This document shows positions 1 through 9,054 of a DNA stretch of 56,655 bases, piece after piece. This stretch comes from Alphaproteobacteria bacterium (GTDB lineage Bacteria; Pseudomonadota; Alphaproteobacteria; CAAGCB01; CAG-977), in assembly GCA_900768875.1 (NCBI GenBank), contig CAAGEP010000014.1, positions 1 to 56,655 of the forward strand, read 5' to 3'. Under the pieces are notes generated by a model. The model was not told the origin of the DNA and ran no database searches. It saw nothing but the letters and a program-made list of their open reading frames with translations. A program made the position numbers and the translations under genes. The first letter of the stretch is position 1. Each line of letters begins with the position of its first letter.

Positions 1-45
1 ATGATTTTACGTTTGTGAACCTTTCCGCTTAAAACGGAAAAAACG

Positions 46-77
46 GGGGGCGAGTCTGTTGGTCCGGACCCGCCCCC
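46..77 (-). terminator. Rho-independent terminator after the DXS-like gene
   Basis: Arms at 46-56 and 67-77 form an 11-bp GC-rich stem with one G-U pair. On the minus strand the stem is followed by a T-rich run (complement of 30-45). It lies 20 bases beyond the stop of the DXS-like gene. Confidence 0.8.
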
Positions 78-97
78 TTTCGTTGTTTCAAACTTGA

Positions 98-1834
98 TTA
101 CAGTGCGGCTTTGATGTCCGCGGCGATGAGTTCGGGCGTCAGATGAAAGCGCGTCAGCAGTTCTTTCATCGGCACGCGGTCCGTGAACGCTTTATCCGCT
201 CCGAAGCACAGCGTTTTCATTGAGTCCGTTCCGTAGAAGCGCGCGATTTTTTCACCGAATCCGCCGTCCAAAACGCCGTTTTCCAGCGTTACCGTCAAAC
301 GGTGGTTTTTCTTCAGCCCGTTCAGCGTTTCCGTATCCAATCCCGTTAAAAACTTCGGGTTAATCAAAGTGGCGTCAATACCGTCTTTTTTCAGCATTTC
401 TTTGACTTTTTTCGCCAAGCCGAAGAAGTCGCCGACACCGATTAAAGCAACCGTATCGCCCGCTTCGACGGTTTCGTATTTGTTCAAAACGCTGTAGTCG
501 GTTGTGTCGGGTTCGCCTGCTTCGTAGCTTGCAAACGGAACGCGGATGGCGACGGGACGGTCGTTTTGTTCAATCGACCAATCCAGCATTTTCAGATATT
601 CGGCTTTGTTTGTCGGCGCAAGATAGACCATGTTCGGAATGTTGCCGATTAAAGGAATGTCAAAGCATCCCAAATGCGTCGCGTCGGCGGACGAAATACC
701 GCCCCAGAACACCAAAATCGTCGCGGGGTTGCTGTTCAGCGCCAAATCCTGCGACAACTGGTCGTAAGTGCGCTGAATAAACGAGCTTAAAACGCACCAA
801 ACGGGATGAGCGCCGTTTTTCGCCATGCCCGAAATCGCGGCGACGGCATGCGGTTCGCAAATACCGACATCCAAATAATGCTTGCCCATTTTCGCGCGGA
901 AATCGGGCGAAAAGCCTGTCGCTCCCGGTGTTCCCGCCGTCACGGCAATCAGTTTGTCGTCCGTTTTGACTTTTTCAAGCAAATAATTCACCGTGTCGCT
1001 TGTGTAGTTCGCGGGTGTTTCGGCGGCTTTTGCGCCGTCCAAAGCGTGCGGCATAATCCAATGGAAAGCTTCTTTGTTTTCAACGGCTTGTTTTAATCCG
1101 TGTCCTTTTTCGGTGACCAAGTGGACGATGACGGGGCGAGTGCTGTTCTTGACCGATTTGAATGCGGACAACAGGGACGGCAAATCGTTTCCGTCTTTGA
1201 CAAACACATAATCGAAGCCCAGCATTTTAAAGAAATTGGTTTGCGCCGCTCCGTTTGTGTCGCGCAATTCTTTCAAGTGCTTGTACAATCCGCCATGGTT
1301 TTCGGCAATCGACATATCGTTGTCGTTGACGACGATAATCATATTCGATCCCAAAACAGCGGCGTTGTCCAACGCTTCCAGCGCTTCGCCGCCCGTCAGC
1401 GACCCGTCGCCCACAACCGCGATAACGTTGTAATTTTCGCCTTTCAAATCGCGGGCTTTCGCCAAACCGTACGCCAAGCTCGCCCCCGTGGAGGTGTGTC
1501 CGACTTGGAAAAAGTCGTGTTCGCTTTCGTGCGGATTCGTAAAGCCGGAAATGCCGTCGTATTTCGCGGGGTCAAGGAAGTATTCCTTGCGTCCCGTCAG
1601 AATTTTGTGCGTGTAGCATTGATGCGACACGTCGAAAACGATTTTGTCCTTGGGCGAATCAAAAACGGTGTGAAGCGCAATCGTTGCTTCCAAAAATCCC
1701 AAGTTCGGCCCCATGTGTCCGCCTGTTTCATTGACTTTTTTAATCAAAACGGCGCGAATGTCATCCGCCAGAGTTTCCAATTCGGCAACGGATAACGATT
1801 TCAAATCAGCGGGGGAATTTACTTTTTCCAGCAT
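98..1834 (-). CDS. DXS-like thiamine-diphosphate enzyme (1-deoxy-D-xylulose-5-phosphate synthase family)
   Basis: This 578-residue protein has the three-part DXS architecture: a ThDP-binding part with GHMGPNLG (His40), VSHQCYTHKILTGR and GDGSLTGG plus NDNDMS, then a pyrimidine-binding half with GICEPHA, then a C-terminal transketolase domain. DXS condenses pyruvate and glyceraldehyde 3-phosphate to start the MEP isoprenoid pathway. The protein is about 40-60 residues shorter than usual DXS. The catalytic-site Asp and His survive in SADATHLGCFD, but the arginine that precedes GIVGADG in canonical enzymes is replaced (FWGGISSAD), as is the later YPRG-type arginine. It may therefore be a divergent DXS or a paralogue with another acceptor. 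The start is supported by AAAGGAAA upstream. ispG is present in the window, so the MEP pathway operates here. Confidence 0.8.
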   Translation of the reverse strand: MLEKVNSPADLKSLSVAELETLADDIRAVLIKKVNETGGHMGPNLGFLEATIALHTVFDSPKDKIVFDVSHQCYTHKILTGRKEYFLDPAKYDGISGFTNPHESEHDFFQVGHTSTGASLAYGLAKARDLKGENYNVIAVVGDGSLTGGEALEALDNAAVLGSNMIIVVNDNDMSIAENHGGLYKHLKELRDTNGAAQTNFFKMLGFDYVFVKDGNDLPSLLSAFKSVKNSTRPVIVHLVTEKGHGLKQAVENKEAFHWIMPHALDGAKAAETPANYTSDTVNYLLEKVKTDDKLIAVTAGTPGATGFSPDFRAKMGKHYLDVGICEPHAVAAISGMAKNGAHPVWCVLSSFIQRTYDQLSQDLALNSNPATILVFWGGISSADATHLGCFDIPLIGNIPNMVYLAPTNKAEYLKMLDWSIEQNDRPVAIRVPFASYEAGEPDTTDYSVLNKYETVEAGDTVALIGVGDFFGLAKKVKEMLKKDGIDATLINPKFLTGLDTETLNGLKKNHRLTVTLENGVLDGGFGEKIARFYGTDSMKTLCFGADKAFTDRVPMKELLTRFHLTPELIAADIKAAL

Positions 1835-1949
1835 AAACGTTTCCTTTCAAAAACAAATTGTTCCGATTCGTCCCTCAGTCTATCAGTTAGAGTTCACTCA
1901 AAGTCAAGCGTTTTATCATTCTCCCCTTTCAAATCAAACAAACATCATG

Positions 1950-1977
1950 AAAAAGCCCCGATTTCTCGGGGCTTTTT
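1950..1977 (-). terminator. Terminator after clpB
   Basis: A 12-bp stem (1950-1961 with 1966-1977) and a four-base loop; the A/T ends of the arms supply the T-run on the minus strand. It sits directly beyond the clpB stop and separates clpB from the DXS-like gene. Confidence 0.85.
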
Positions 1978-1979
1978 CG

Positions 1980-4652
1980 TTATTTGCGATTGTCGCCGAT
2001 TTGCGGCGCGCCGCCCTGCGCTTTTATCGCGGGTCGGACTTCTGTGTATTCAGCTGCTTCTTCGCCCGTCGGAACATCCTCAACAATATCCAATTTGTCG
2101 TTGACGACACGGATTTTGACAATCGAGTTATCCCTGATTCTGCCCTCCAATATCGCCATGGCAAGCGGATTTTCCAGTTCGCGCTGAATCAGCCGTTTCA
2201 GCGGACGCGCGCCGTACATCGGTTCGTACCCCGCATCCGCCAGCCAGTTCAAAGCCTGTTCGTCCAAATCCAAAACAATGTGGCGTTCAGCCAAGCGGCT
2301 GCCCAGCCGTTTCAGCTGGATTTGAACAATGCCCGTCATATCGGCGCGGTTCAAACGGCGGAACAGCAGGATTTCATCCAAACGGTTCAAAAATTCGGGT
2401 TTGAACGACGCGCGGACAATCTCCATCACTTCGGAACGCACCGCGTCGACAGGCTGTTCTTCGGGCTGGTTTGCCAGAATTTCCGCGCCCAAGTTCGACG
2501 TCAGGATGATAATCGTGTTTTTGAAATCAACCGTGTGTCCCTGCCCGTCCGTCAGCCGTCCGTCATCCAGCACTTGCAGCAGGATGTTGAACACGTCGGG
2601 GTGGGCTTTTTCCACTTCGTCGAACAAGATGACTTGATACGGACGACGGCGAACCGCTTCGGTCAAAACGCCGCCCTGATCATAGCCGACATAGCCCGGA
2701 GGCGCGCCGACCAGCCGCGAAACCGCGTGCTTTTCCATATATTCGGACATGTCGATACGCAACAAAGCCGTTTCGTCGTCAAACAAAAACGCCGCCAAAG
2801 ACCGCGCCAGTTCCGTTTTCCCGACGCCCGTCGGTCCCAGAAACAGAAACGACCCCATCGGACGGTTCGGATCTTGCAACCCCGACCGCGAACGGCGCAC
2901 CGCGTCGCTGACGCTTTTGACGGCTTCCTCCTGCCCGATAAGGCGAGCTTGGATATGCTGTTCCATGTGCAGCAGCTTTTCGCGTTCGCCCGTCAGCATT
3001 TTGTCCGTCGGAATTCCCGTCCAGCGTGACACGACCGCCGCAATCATTTCGGGCGTAACCGATTTTGTCGCGGAAACCTGCGTTTCGTTTGCCTGTTGTT
3101 CGGCGATTTTCAGTTTGCTTTCCAAGTCGGGAATCAGCTTGTAGCGCAATTCGCCCGCATGTTCGTAGCGTCCTTCGCGCAACGCCTTGTCGACGTCGAT
3201 TTTCGCGGCATCCAGCTGTTCACGCAGTTTTGCGGCGTTCGCCATCGCGTTTTTGCCAGAAGCCCACTTGCCCGACATTTCGGACGATTGGTCTTCCAAT
3301 CCCTTGATTTCGCCCTCCAGCTTCAGCAAGCGTTCTTTCGACGCCTCGTCGGTTTCCTTTTTCAAAGCTTCGCGTTCGATTTTCAGCATCACCAAACGGC
3401 GGTCGATTTCATCCAAAGCTTCGGGTTTGGAATCGATTTCCATCCGCAGACGCGACGCGGCTTCGTCCATCAAGTCAATGGCTTTGTCGGGCAGAAAGCG
3501 GTCGGCAATGTAGCGGTTCGACAAAGTCGCCGCCGCCACCAGCGCGCTGTCGGAGATTTTGACCCCGTGGTGGAGTTCGTATTTTTCCTTAATCCCGCGC
3601 AGAATGGAAACGGTTTCCTCGACCGTCGGTTCGTCAACAAAGACGGCTTGGAAACGACGCGCCAAAGCGGCGTCTTTTTCAACATACTTGCGGTATTCGT
3701 CCAGCGTCGTCGCGCCGACGCAGTGCAGTTCGCCGCGCGCCAAAGCGGGCTTCATCAGGTTGGAAGCGTCCATTGACCCTTCGCTTGCCCCCGCGCCGAC
3801 AATCGTGTGCATTTCGTCAATGAACAAAATCACGGCACCCTCGGCGGCGCTGATTTCTTCCAACACGGCTTTCAAGCGTTCCTCGAATTCGCCGCGGTAC
3901 TTCGCGCCTGCAATCAGCGCGCCCATATCCAAAGCCAGCAGTTTTTTATGGCGCAGGCTTTCGGGAACGTCGCCGTTCACGATACGCAAAGCCAGCCCTT
4001 CGACGACCGCGGTCTTGCCGACCCCCGGTTCGCCGATAAGAACAGGGTTGTTTTTCGTACGCCGCGACAGCACTTGAATCGTGCGGCGGATTTCCTCGTC
4101 ACGTCCGATAACGGGGTCAATTTTACCCTCGGCGGCGCGCGCGGTGTAATCCAAAGTGTATTTTTTCAAAGCGTTGTATTTGTCTTCGGCATTGGCGGAA
4201 TCGGCTTTGCGCCCTTGACGCAAAGCTTCAATCGCGGCGTTCAGGTTTTGCGCCGAAACGCCCGCGTCCGACAAAATGCGATGCACGCCCGTGTTCGGCA
4301 CAACCGCCATCGCCAACAGCATGCGTTCGACCGTTACGAACTCGTCGCCCGCTTTTTTGGCGATGTCTTCGGCTTGCTGCATGACTTTGCCGAATTCCTG
4401 ATTCGGGTAGCTTTCGACCCCCTGCCCCGACACTTTGGGCAGTTTGTCAAGCGCTTCCTCGACCAGTTTCAGCGCCCGTTTCGGATCGCCGCCCGCGCGC
4501 GCAATCAAGCCCGCGCACAAGCCTTCCTGATCGTCCAGCAAAACTTTCAACAAATGTTCGGGAGTTAAATATTGATGGTCGCTACTTTGCGCCAACCCGC
4601 CGGCGGATTGAATGAAGCCGCGGCACCTGTCTGTAAATTTTTCGATATTCAT
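1980..4652 (-). CDS. clpB: ATP-dependent disaggregase ClpB
   Basis: ClpB is a hexameric cytosolic AAA+ chaperone that pulls polypeptides out of aggregates together with DnaK. The protein shows the N-terminal Clp repeat domain, a first AAA domain with Walker A GEPGVGKT and Walker B LFIDE, the coiled-coil middle domain rich in Glu/Lys/Arg that sets ClpB apart from ClpA, and a second AAA domain with GPTGVGKT and the VGAPPGYVGYD pore loop. At about 890 residues it is slightly longer than the usual 860. The start chosen at 4652 (MNIEKFTDRC) is preceded by AAAGGGG; the open frame runs 26 codons further upstream but that part has no similarity. It is transcribed alone and ends in a strong terminator. 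Confidence 0.97.
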   Translation of the reverse strand: MNIEKFTDRCRGFIQSAGGLAQSSDHQYLTPEHLLKVLLDDQEGLCAGLIARAGGDPKRALKLVEEALDKLPKVSGQGVESYPNQEFGKVMQQAEDIAKKAGDEFVTVERMLLAMAVVPNTGVHRILSDAGVSAQNLNAAIEALRQGRKADSANAEDKYNALKKYTLDYTARAAEGKIDPVIGRDEEIRRTIQVLSRRTKNNPVLIGEPGVGKTAVVEGLALRIVNGDVPESLRHKKLLALDMGALIAGAKYRGEFEERLKAVLEEISAAEGAVILFIDEMHTIVGAGASEGSMDASNLMKPALARGELHCVGATTLDEYRKYVEKDAALARRFQAVFVDEPTVEETVSILRGIKEKYELHHGVKISDSALVAAATLSNRYIADRFLPDKAIDLMDEAASRLRMEIDSKPEALDEIDRRLVMLKIEREALKKETDEASKERLLKLEGEIKGLEDQSSEMSGKWASGKNAMANAAKLREQLDAAKIDVDKALREGRYEHAGELRYKLIPDLESKLKIAEQQANETQVSATKSVTPEMIAAVVSRWTGIPTDKMLTGEREKLLHMEQHIQARLIGQEEAVKSVSDAVRRSRSGLQDPNRPMGSFLFLGPTGVGKTELARSLAAFLFDDETALLRIDMSEYMEKHAVSRLVGAPPGYVGYDQGGVLTEAVRRRPYQVILFDEVEKAHPDVFNILLQVLDDGRLTDGQGHTVDFKNTIIILTSNLGAEILANQPEEQPVDAVRSEVMEIVRASFKPEFLNRLDEILLFRRLNRADMTGIVQIQLKRLGSRLAERHIVLDLDEQALNWLADAGYEPMYGARPLKRLIQRELENPLAMAILEGRIRDNSIVKIRVVNDKLDIVEDVPTGEEAAEYTEVRPAIKAQGGAPQIGDNRK

Positions 4653-4739
4653 TGAAGCATATCCCCTTTCGTTTGAAGATGATATAGGACATTTTTCCCC
4701 GCGCGCAAGGGGATTTAAAGGGGACTTCAATAAAAAATT

Positions 4740-5027
4740 TTATTCGGATTCCGCGTCTTTTTGCAGGAATTTGACCGCTTTTTTAAAGGTTTTGTCCTTG
4801 GCTTTATAGATAATTTGCCGACCCGCGCGTTCCGAAACGCACAATCCCGCCTGTGCCAAAGCGTTCAAGTGAAACGACAGCGTGTTGCGCGGCATTTCGC
4901 CCAAGCTTTCGATAATCTGCGTCGGGGTCAAGCCCTGTTCGCCCGCTTTCATCATCAGCTTAAAGATTTTCAAGCGGCTTTTCTGCCCCAAGGCATTGAA
5001 AACGGCGGCGGCTTCTTCGGCTTTCAT
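4740..5027 (-). CDS. ArsR-family winged-helix transcriptional regulator
   Basis: A 95-residue protein with the ArsR/SmtB fold: a helix followed by a recognition helix around NTLSFHLNALAQAGL (residues 48-62) and a basic wing (GRQIIYKAK). These dimeric repressors usually bind near their own promoter and release DNA on metal or another signal. No ELCVCDL-type metal motif is present, so the signal cannot be named; there is one cysteine (about position 63). The ATG begins seven bases after the stop of the DUF4167 gene, so the two are probably translated from one message. Confidence 0.85.
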   Translation of the reverse strand: MKAEEAAAVFNALGQKSRLKIFKLMMKAGEQGLTPTQIIESLGEMPRNTLSFHLNALAQAGLCVSERAGRQIIYKAKDKTFKKAVKFLQKDAESE

Positions 5028-5033
5028 CAGCGT

Positions 5034-5627
5034 TTACGCGTTCGGCTGAGCGGCGGCTGTTTTCGCCGAACGGGGCGGACGGCCGCGGCGGCGCACAACG
5101 ACGGGAGCGGCTTCTTCCTGCGCTTTTTCTGTTTTTTCCGCTTTTTCACGGCGTTTCATTTCGTTCGCCGCCATGACGGACACGGGAACGGACAAATCGG
5201 TTTCCGAAACGGGCGTTTCCGCAGGCTGTTCGGCGGGCGCATCCTCAACGGCGTCCTCGACGGCGGCATCGGCGGAAACAACGTCGGTTTCCGATGCTTC
5301 ATCGGTTTGTTCGGGCTGTTCAAGCTGTTGCTGATACTGCTGATTGCGCTGTTGTTCGGCGGCAATCGCCATCAGGTTCAAACGGTTGTAGTGATCGGCG
5401 TGCTGCAGGCAGTTTTCCGCCAAAACGCGATCGGAGGACATCGCGTCCTTTGCCGCCGCCAAGTATTTTTCCATCAGCTGGAACGCCGTTCCGCGCAAAC
5501 GTCCGACGGGACCCAAGCTGTCGTAAACCGTGTTGCGGTTGGGCGCGTTGTTGAAACGGCGGTTGTTGTTATTGTTGTTAAAATTATGGTTGCGTCCGCG
5601 TGAACGCCCTCTTGGATTCATACCCAT
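5034..5627 (-). CDS. DUF4167-domain protein
   Basis: The N-terminal part is an Arg/Asn-rich basic tract (residues 3-30) leading into the DUF4167 core (VYDSLGPVGRLRGTAFQLM, then AENCLQHADHYNRL). This family is a hallmark of Alphaproteobacteria and commonly sits beside prmC and prfA, as here. The rest is low-complexity: Gln-rich, then Glu/Ala-rich, ending in an RRRGRPPRS AT-hook-like basic motif. An RNA- or nucleic-acid-binding role is an inference from composition only. The start at 5627 has AAAGAG eight bases upstream; a GTG at 5636 and an ATG at 5621 are alternatives. Confidence 0.85.
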   Translation of the reverse strand: MGMNPRGRSRGRNHNFNNNNNNRRFNNAPNRNTVYDSLGPVGRLRGTAFQLMEKYLAAAKDAMSSDRVLAENCLQHADHYNRLNLMAIAAEQQRNQQYQQQLEQPEQTDEASETDVVSADAAVEDAVEDAPAEQPAETPVSETDLSVPVSVMAANEMKRREKAEKTEKAQEEAAPVVVRRRGRPPRSAKTAAAQPNA

Positions 5628-5654
5628 TGACAACACTCTTTATCCGATGAAAGA

Positions 5655-5684
5655 AAATCAAAAGCGGCAAACCTGCCCGCTGTT
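5655..5684 (-). terminator. Weak terminator after prmC
   Basis: On the minus strand a 7-bp stem with one bulged base (arms within 5663-5669 and 5674-5681) is followed by TTTTGATTTT. It lies between the prmC stop and the DUF4167 start. Confidence 0.45.
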
Positions 5685-5706
5685 TTGCGTTAATTTAACG
5701 GGTTGT

Positions 5707-6582
5707 TTATCCGTTTTCAAGCGGTTTTTGCTTTTTTAAAGCGATACAGCGCACAATTCCGCCCAAATCCGTTCCGAATCCGTCAAAGGCCAATCCGTTT
5801 TGTTCCGCCAAAGCTTTGACCGCTTCATGCTGTCCTTTGCCGAATTCAAACACGGCAAGCCCGTTTTCCGCCAATAATCCGCCCAAAACGGGGAACAAAG
5901 CGCGGTAAGCGTCCAACCCGTCGGCGCCCGCGAACAGGGCTTGTTTCGGATCGAAAAGCGCGACTTCGGGGTCAAGCGGTTCGTCGTCGCCGATATAAGG
6001 CGGGTTGGAAATCACAATGTCGAATGTTCCGAACGTATCGCTCCATCCGCTTTTGTTCCAATCGGCTTGAACGGTTTTAAACCGCGCGGCAAGCCCGTTC
6101 GATTCCGCATTTTCCCGCGCGATTTGCAACGCTTTTTCGCTTGAATCCGCCCCTATTGCCGACGCGTTCAAATACTCGGACAGCAAAGACAGCGCCAAAC
6201 ACCCCGACCCCGTCCCCAAATCAAGGATTTTCAACGCGGCGGTTTTATCCGTTTTGCGCTTTAAAATTTCCTCTATCAGCGTTTCGGAATCGGGACGGGG
6301 ATCAAGCACGTCTTGCGTTACTTTGAAATCCAGCCGCCAAAACCCGCGCGTCCCGATGATTTTCGACACGGGTTCGCGGTTCAGCCGCCGCCGTTTGAAC
6401 GCTTCGATTTTTTCCGCCGCGTCGTCTTCGATTTCGCTGTCGGAGTGCATTCGCACAAAAACAGGCTGTTTGTTCAGCGCAAAAGCAACCAGCAGGCGGG
6501 CGTCCGCGCGGGCGTCGTCAATCCCCGCCCGTTCAAAGGCGGCGGTTAAATCGTCAAGAGCGTTTTTTAATACCGTACTCAT
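5707..6582 (-). CDS. prmC: Peptide chain release factor N5-glutamine methyltransferase PrmC (HemK)
   Basis: PrmC methylates the GGQ glutamine of RF1 and RF2 using S-adenosylmethionine, in the cytosol. The 291-residue protein has the N-terminal helical RF-binding domain and a Rossmann methyltransferase domain with the SAM motif DLGTGSGCLALSL and the catalytic NPPY in ISNPPYIGDD. Its substrate gene prfA lies just upstream in the same direction. The open frame extends 34 codons upstream into the structured intergenic element; the ATG at 6582 is chosen because GGGGTG precedes it at good spacing and MSTVLKNALDDL matches the family N-terminus. Confidence 0.95.
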   Translation of the reverse strand: MSTVLKNALDDLTAAFERAGIDDARADARLLVAFALNKQPVFVRMHSDSEIEDDAAEKIEAFKRRRLNREPVSKIIGTRGFWRLDFKVTQDVLDPRPDSETLIEEILKRKTDKTAALKILDLGTGSGCLALSLLSEYLNASAIGADSSEKALQIARENAESNGLAARFKTVQADWNKSGWSDTFGTFDIVISNPPYIGDDEPLDPEVALFDPKQALFAGADGLDAYRALFPVLGGLLAENGLAVFEFGKGQHEAVKALAEQNGLAFDGFGTDLGGIVRCIALKKQKPLENG

Positions 6583-6601
6583 AAATACACCCCGTATTCT
6601 C

Positions 6602-6721
6602 GGATTGATTTTAGGGGGCAAATGAAGGAAGACCCGACGCGCAGAAGCGCAAGCGTACATTACGGTACGTGCGCATTCGAGCATCGGAAGCGACCGTACA
6701 GTTGCCGCATAAAATCAATCC
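6602..6721 (-). ncRNA. Structured intergenic element between prfA and prmC (candidate ncRNA or dispersed palindromic repeat)
   Basis: Perfect 12-base inverted repeats close the element (6602-6613 with 6710-6721), extended across a 3x3 internal loop by a further 5 bp (6617-6621 with 6702-6706). At its centre a second stem pairs 6647-6651 with 6670-6674 and 6654-6658 with 6665-6669 around a six-base loop, with a two-base bulge. It fills almost the whole prfA-prmC gap, starting only three bases past the prfA stop. No family is recognised. It could be a processed leader, a regulatory RNA or a mobile palindromic element. Confidence 0.5.
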
Positions 6722-6724
6722 CCG

Positions 6725-7795
6725 TTATTCCAATTCCGACAACCTCGACAACTGGTCTTCCGTTAAAAGGGCGTCGATGATTTCGCCCAAAGCCGTCCCG
6801 TCCATCACTTCGTCAATCTTGTACAAAGTCAGATTGATGCGGTGGTCGGTAACGCGCCCTTGCGGAAAGTTGTAAGTGCGGATGCGTTCGGAACGGTCGC
6901 CCGATCCGACTTGGTTTTTACGGTCGACGGAACGTTCCTTGTCCAACGCTTCGCGCTGCATGTCGTACAGGCGGGAACGCAAAATTCTCATCGCGCGGTC
7001 TTTGTTTTTGAACTGCGACCGCTCGTCTTGGCACGCAACGACAAATCCCGTCGGAAGGTGCGTGATACGCACGGCGGATTCCGTTTTGTTGACGTGCTGA
7101 CCGCCCGCGCCCGACGCGCGGTAAACGTCGATTTTCAAATCTTTTTCATCGATTTTCAGATCGACTTCCTCGGCTTCGGGCAGAACGGCGACCGTCGCGG
7201 CGGACGTGTGAACGCGCCCCGCAGATTCCGTTTCGGGAACGCGCTGGACACGGTGAACACCCGATTCAAATTTCAGCTTTTCAAACACGGATTTGCCCGT
7301 AACGGCGGCGGACGCTTCTTTGTAGCCGCCCAGCCCCGTATCGTTGACGGCAAGAGTTTCAAATTTCCACCCCTGTTCGGCGGCATAGTGTTCGTACATG
7401 CGGAACAGTTCGGCGGCAAACAAAGCGGCTTCTTCGCCGCCCGTCCCCGCGCGGACTTCCAAAATCGCGTTTTTTTCGTCAACGGCGTTTTTGGGCAGCA
7501 GCAGGATTTTCAGCTGTTTTTCCAGTTCGGGCAAACGGTCTTTGGCGGCTTGAAGCTCCTCGTGCGCCAGCGCGCGCATTTCCGCGTCAAGGTCGGGATC
7601 GTCCAGCAAAGCTTGCGTATCCGCAACGTCTTGAAACGCTTTCTTATACGCCTTAATCGCCTCGACAACGTCTTTCAAGCCCGCCAATTCCTTGGACAGC
7701 TTGACGAACGTTTCTCCGTCGGGATTCGCGCCCAGCAAAGCCTCCAATTCATCGTTTCGCGCCAGAACGACGTTCAGTTTTTCCTCAAAGCTCAT
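6725..7795 (-). CDS. prfA: Peptide chain release factor 1
   Basis: RF1 reads UAA and UAG and triggers peptide release on the ribosome. The 356-residue protein carries the catalytic GGQ in GAGGQHVNKTESAV and the codon-reading PxT tripeptide (PET in QRVPETESAGRVHTS), which marks RF1 rather than RF2 (SPF). The length is normal. The ATG overlaps the hisS stop (ATGA), so prfA is translated as the last member of the lysC-to-prfA chain. The modifying enzyme gene prmC follows after the structured element. Confidence 0.97.
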   Translation of the reverse strand: MSFEEKLNVVLARNDELEALLGANPDGETFVKLSKELAGLKDVVEAIKAYKKAFQDVADTQALLDDPDLDAEMRALAHEELQAAKDRLPELEKQLKILLLPKNAVDEKNAILEVRAGTGGEEAALFAAELFRMYEHYAAEQGWKFETLAVNDTGLGGYKEASAAVTGKSVFEKLKFESGVHRVQRVPETESAGRVHTSAATVAVLPEAEEVDLKIDEKDLKIDVYRASGAGGQHVNKTESAVRITHLPTGFVVACQDERSQFKNKDRAMRILRSRLYDMQREALDKERSVDRKNQVGSGDRSERIRTYNFPQGRVTDHRINLTLYKIDEVMDGTALGEIIDALLTEDQLSRLSELE

Positions 7796-9054
7796 CCCTG
7801 CACCGTTTTATAGCGTTCCAAAGCGGTCGAAAGATCGGTCAGCAAAACCTCGGTTTGGTCGCCCGTATCCAAATCGCGCACGGTGGCAACACCTTTCGCC
7901 AATTCGTCGGAACCCAAAATCACAGCGGCGCAAGCGTTGATTTTGTTCGCTTTTTTCATCCGCTTGCCCATATTGCCCGAATACGCCATATCGACAACAT
8001 AGCCCGATTGACGCAAATCGTGGGCGACTTTCATAATCGGCAGCAGCGTGTCTTCGCCGACGGGAACGACCGCAATCGGACGGGGCTGAGGACTGACCAA
8101 GCCCGCTTCGGCAACCAGCAAAGCCAAACGGTCGATACCCGCGGCGAACCCGATGCCCGCCGTTTGCGAACCGCCCAGCTGTTGGACAAGCCCGTCATAG
8201 CGACCGCCCGCCAAAACCGTGCCTTGCGCGCCCAAAGAATCGGTCACGAACTCGAAAACCGTGTGGCGGTAATAGTCCAGCCCGCGCACCAGCCGCGGAT
8301 TGACGACGAACGGAATGCCCAAAGCGTTCAGTCCGTCCTGTACGGCATCAAAGAATTTTTTGGATTCTTCGTTTAAAAAGTCCGTCATTTTCGGCGCGTT
8401 TTCGACGATTTTTTTGTCGCCCTCGTCCTTGGAATCCAAAATGCGCAGAGGATTTTTTTCCAACCGAACGCGGCTGTCTTCGCTCAATTTGTCCTTGAAG
8501 TCCGAAAAATAGGCGACCAAAGCGTCGCGGTACGCCGTGCGGCTTTCCACGTCGCCCAGCGTGTTCAGCTCCAAGCGGATGTATTTTTGCAAACCCAGCG
8601 CGCTTAAAAAGTCCCACGCCAAGCACAGCACTTCGACATCGGTTTGGGGCGTCGCCGCGCCCAAGATTTCAACGCCGACCTGATGCAGCTGACGGTAGCG
8701 TCCCTTTTGCGGACGTTCGTAACGGAACATCGGACCCGCGTACATCAGCTTGACGGGCTGGTTTTGCTCCATGCCTTCGGAAATGAAAGCGCGCACGACA
8801 CCCGCCGTTCCTTCGGGACGCAACGTAAAGCTTTCCCCGCCCCTGTCCGTGAACGTGTACATTTCCTTGGACACAATATCGGACGTTTCGCCGACGCCGC
8901 GGCAAAAGACTTCGGTCGATTCGAAAATCGGGGTTTGGATTTCGCCGAATCCGTAGCGTTTGGCAAATTCGCGCGCCGTGTTTTCGACCTGTTTGAACGC
9001 CGCCAAATCCGCGCCGTAAATATCGCGTGTTCCGCGTGCGGGTTGAATCGTCAT
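7792..9054 (-). CDS. hisS: Histidyl-tRNA synthetase
   Basis: A class II synthetase that charges tRNA-His. The 420-residue protein shows motif 1 around GFGEIQTPIFE, motif 2 in AGPMFRYERPQKGRYRQ, the histidine-specific LVRGLDYYRHTVFEF, AGGRYDGLV, and the C-terminal anticodon-binding domain. Many Alphaproteobacteria have an altered HisRS that no longer needs G-1 in tRNA-His; the motif 2 loop here (ERPQKGRYRQ) looks like the standard type, though the matching tRNA is not in the window. Both ends overlap neighbours by four bases (ATGA with ispG and with prfA). Confidence 0.97.
   Translation of the reverse strand: MTIQPARGTRDIYGADLAAFKQVENTAREFAKRYGFGEIQTPIFESTEVFCRGVGETSDIVSKEMYTFTDRGGESFTLRPEGTAGVVRAFISEGMEQNQPVKLMYAGPMFRYERPQKGRYRQLHQVGVEILGAATPQTDVEVLCLAWDFLSALGLQKYIRLELNTLGDVESRTAYRDALVAYFSDFKDKLSEDSRVRLEKNPLRILDSKDEGDKKIVENAPKMTDFLNEESKKFFDAVQDGLNALGIPFVVNPRLVRGLDYYRHTVFEFVTDSLGAQGTVLAGGRYDGLVQQLGGSQTAGIGFAAGIDRLALLVAEAGLVSPQPRPIAVVPVGEDTLLPIMKVAHDLRQSGYVVDMAYSGNMGKRMKKANKINACAAVILGSDELAKGVATVRDLDTGDQTEVLLTDLSTALERYKTVQG

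Noticed and set aside
1713..3029. 438-residue open frame on the plus strand
   Set aside because: Spans the DXS-like start, the terminator and clpB in antisense; no coding signal.
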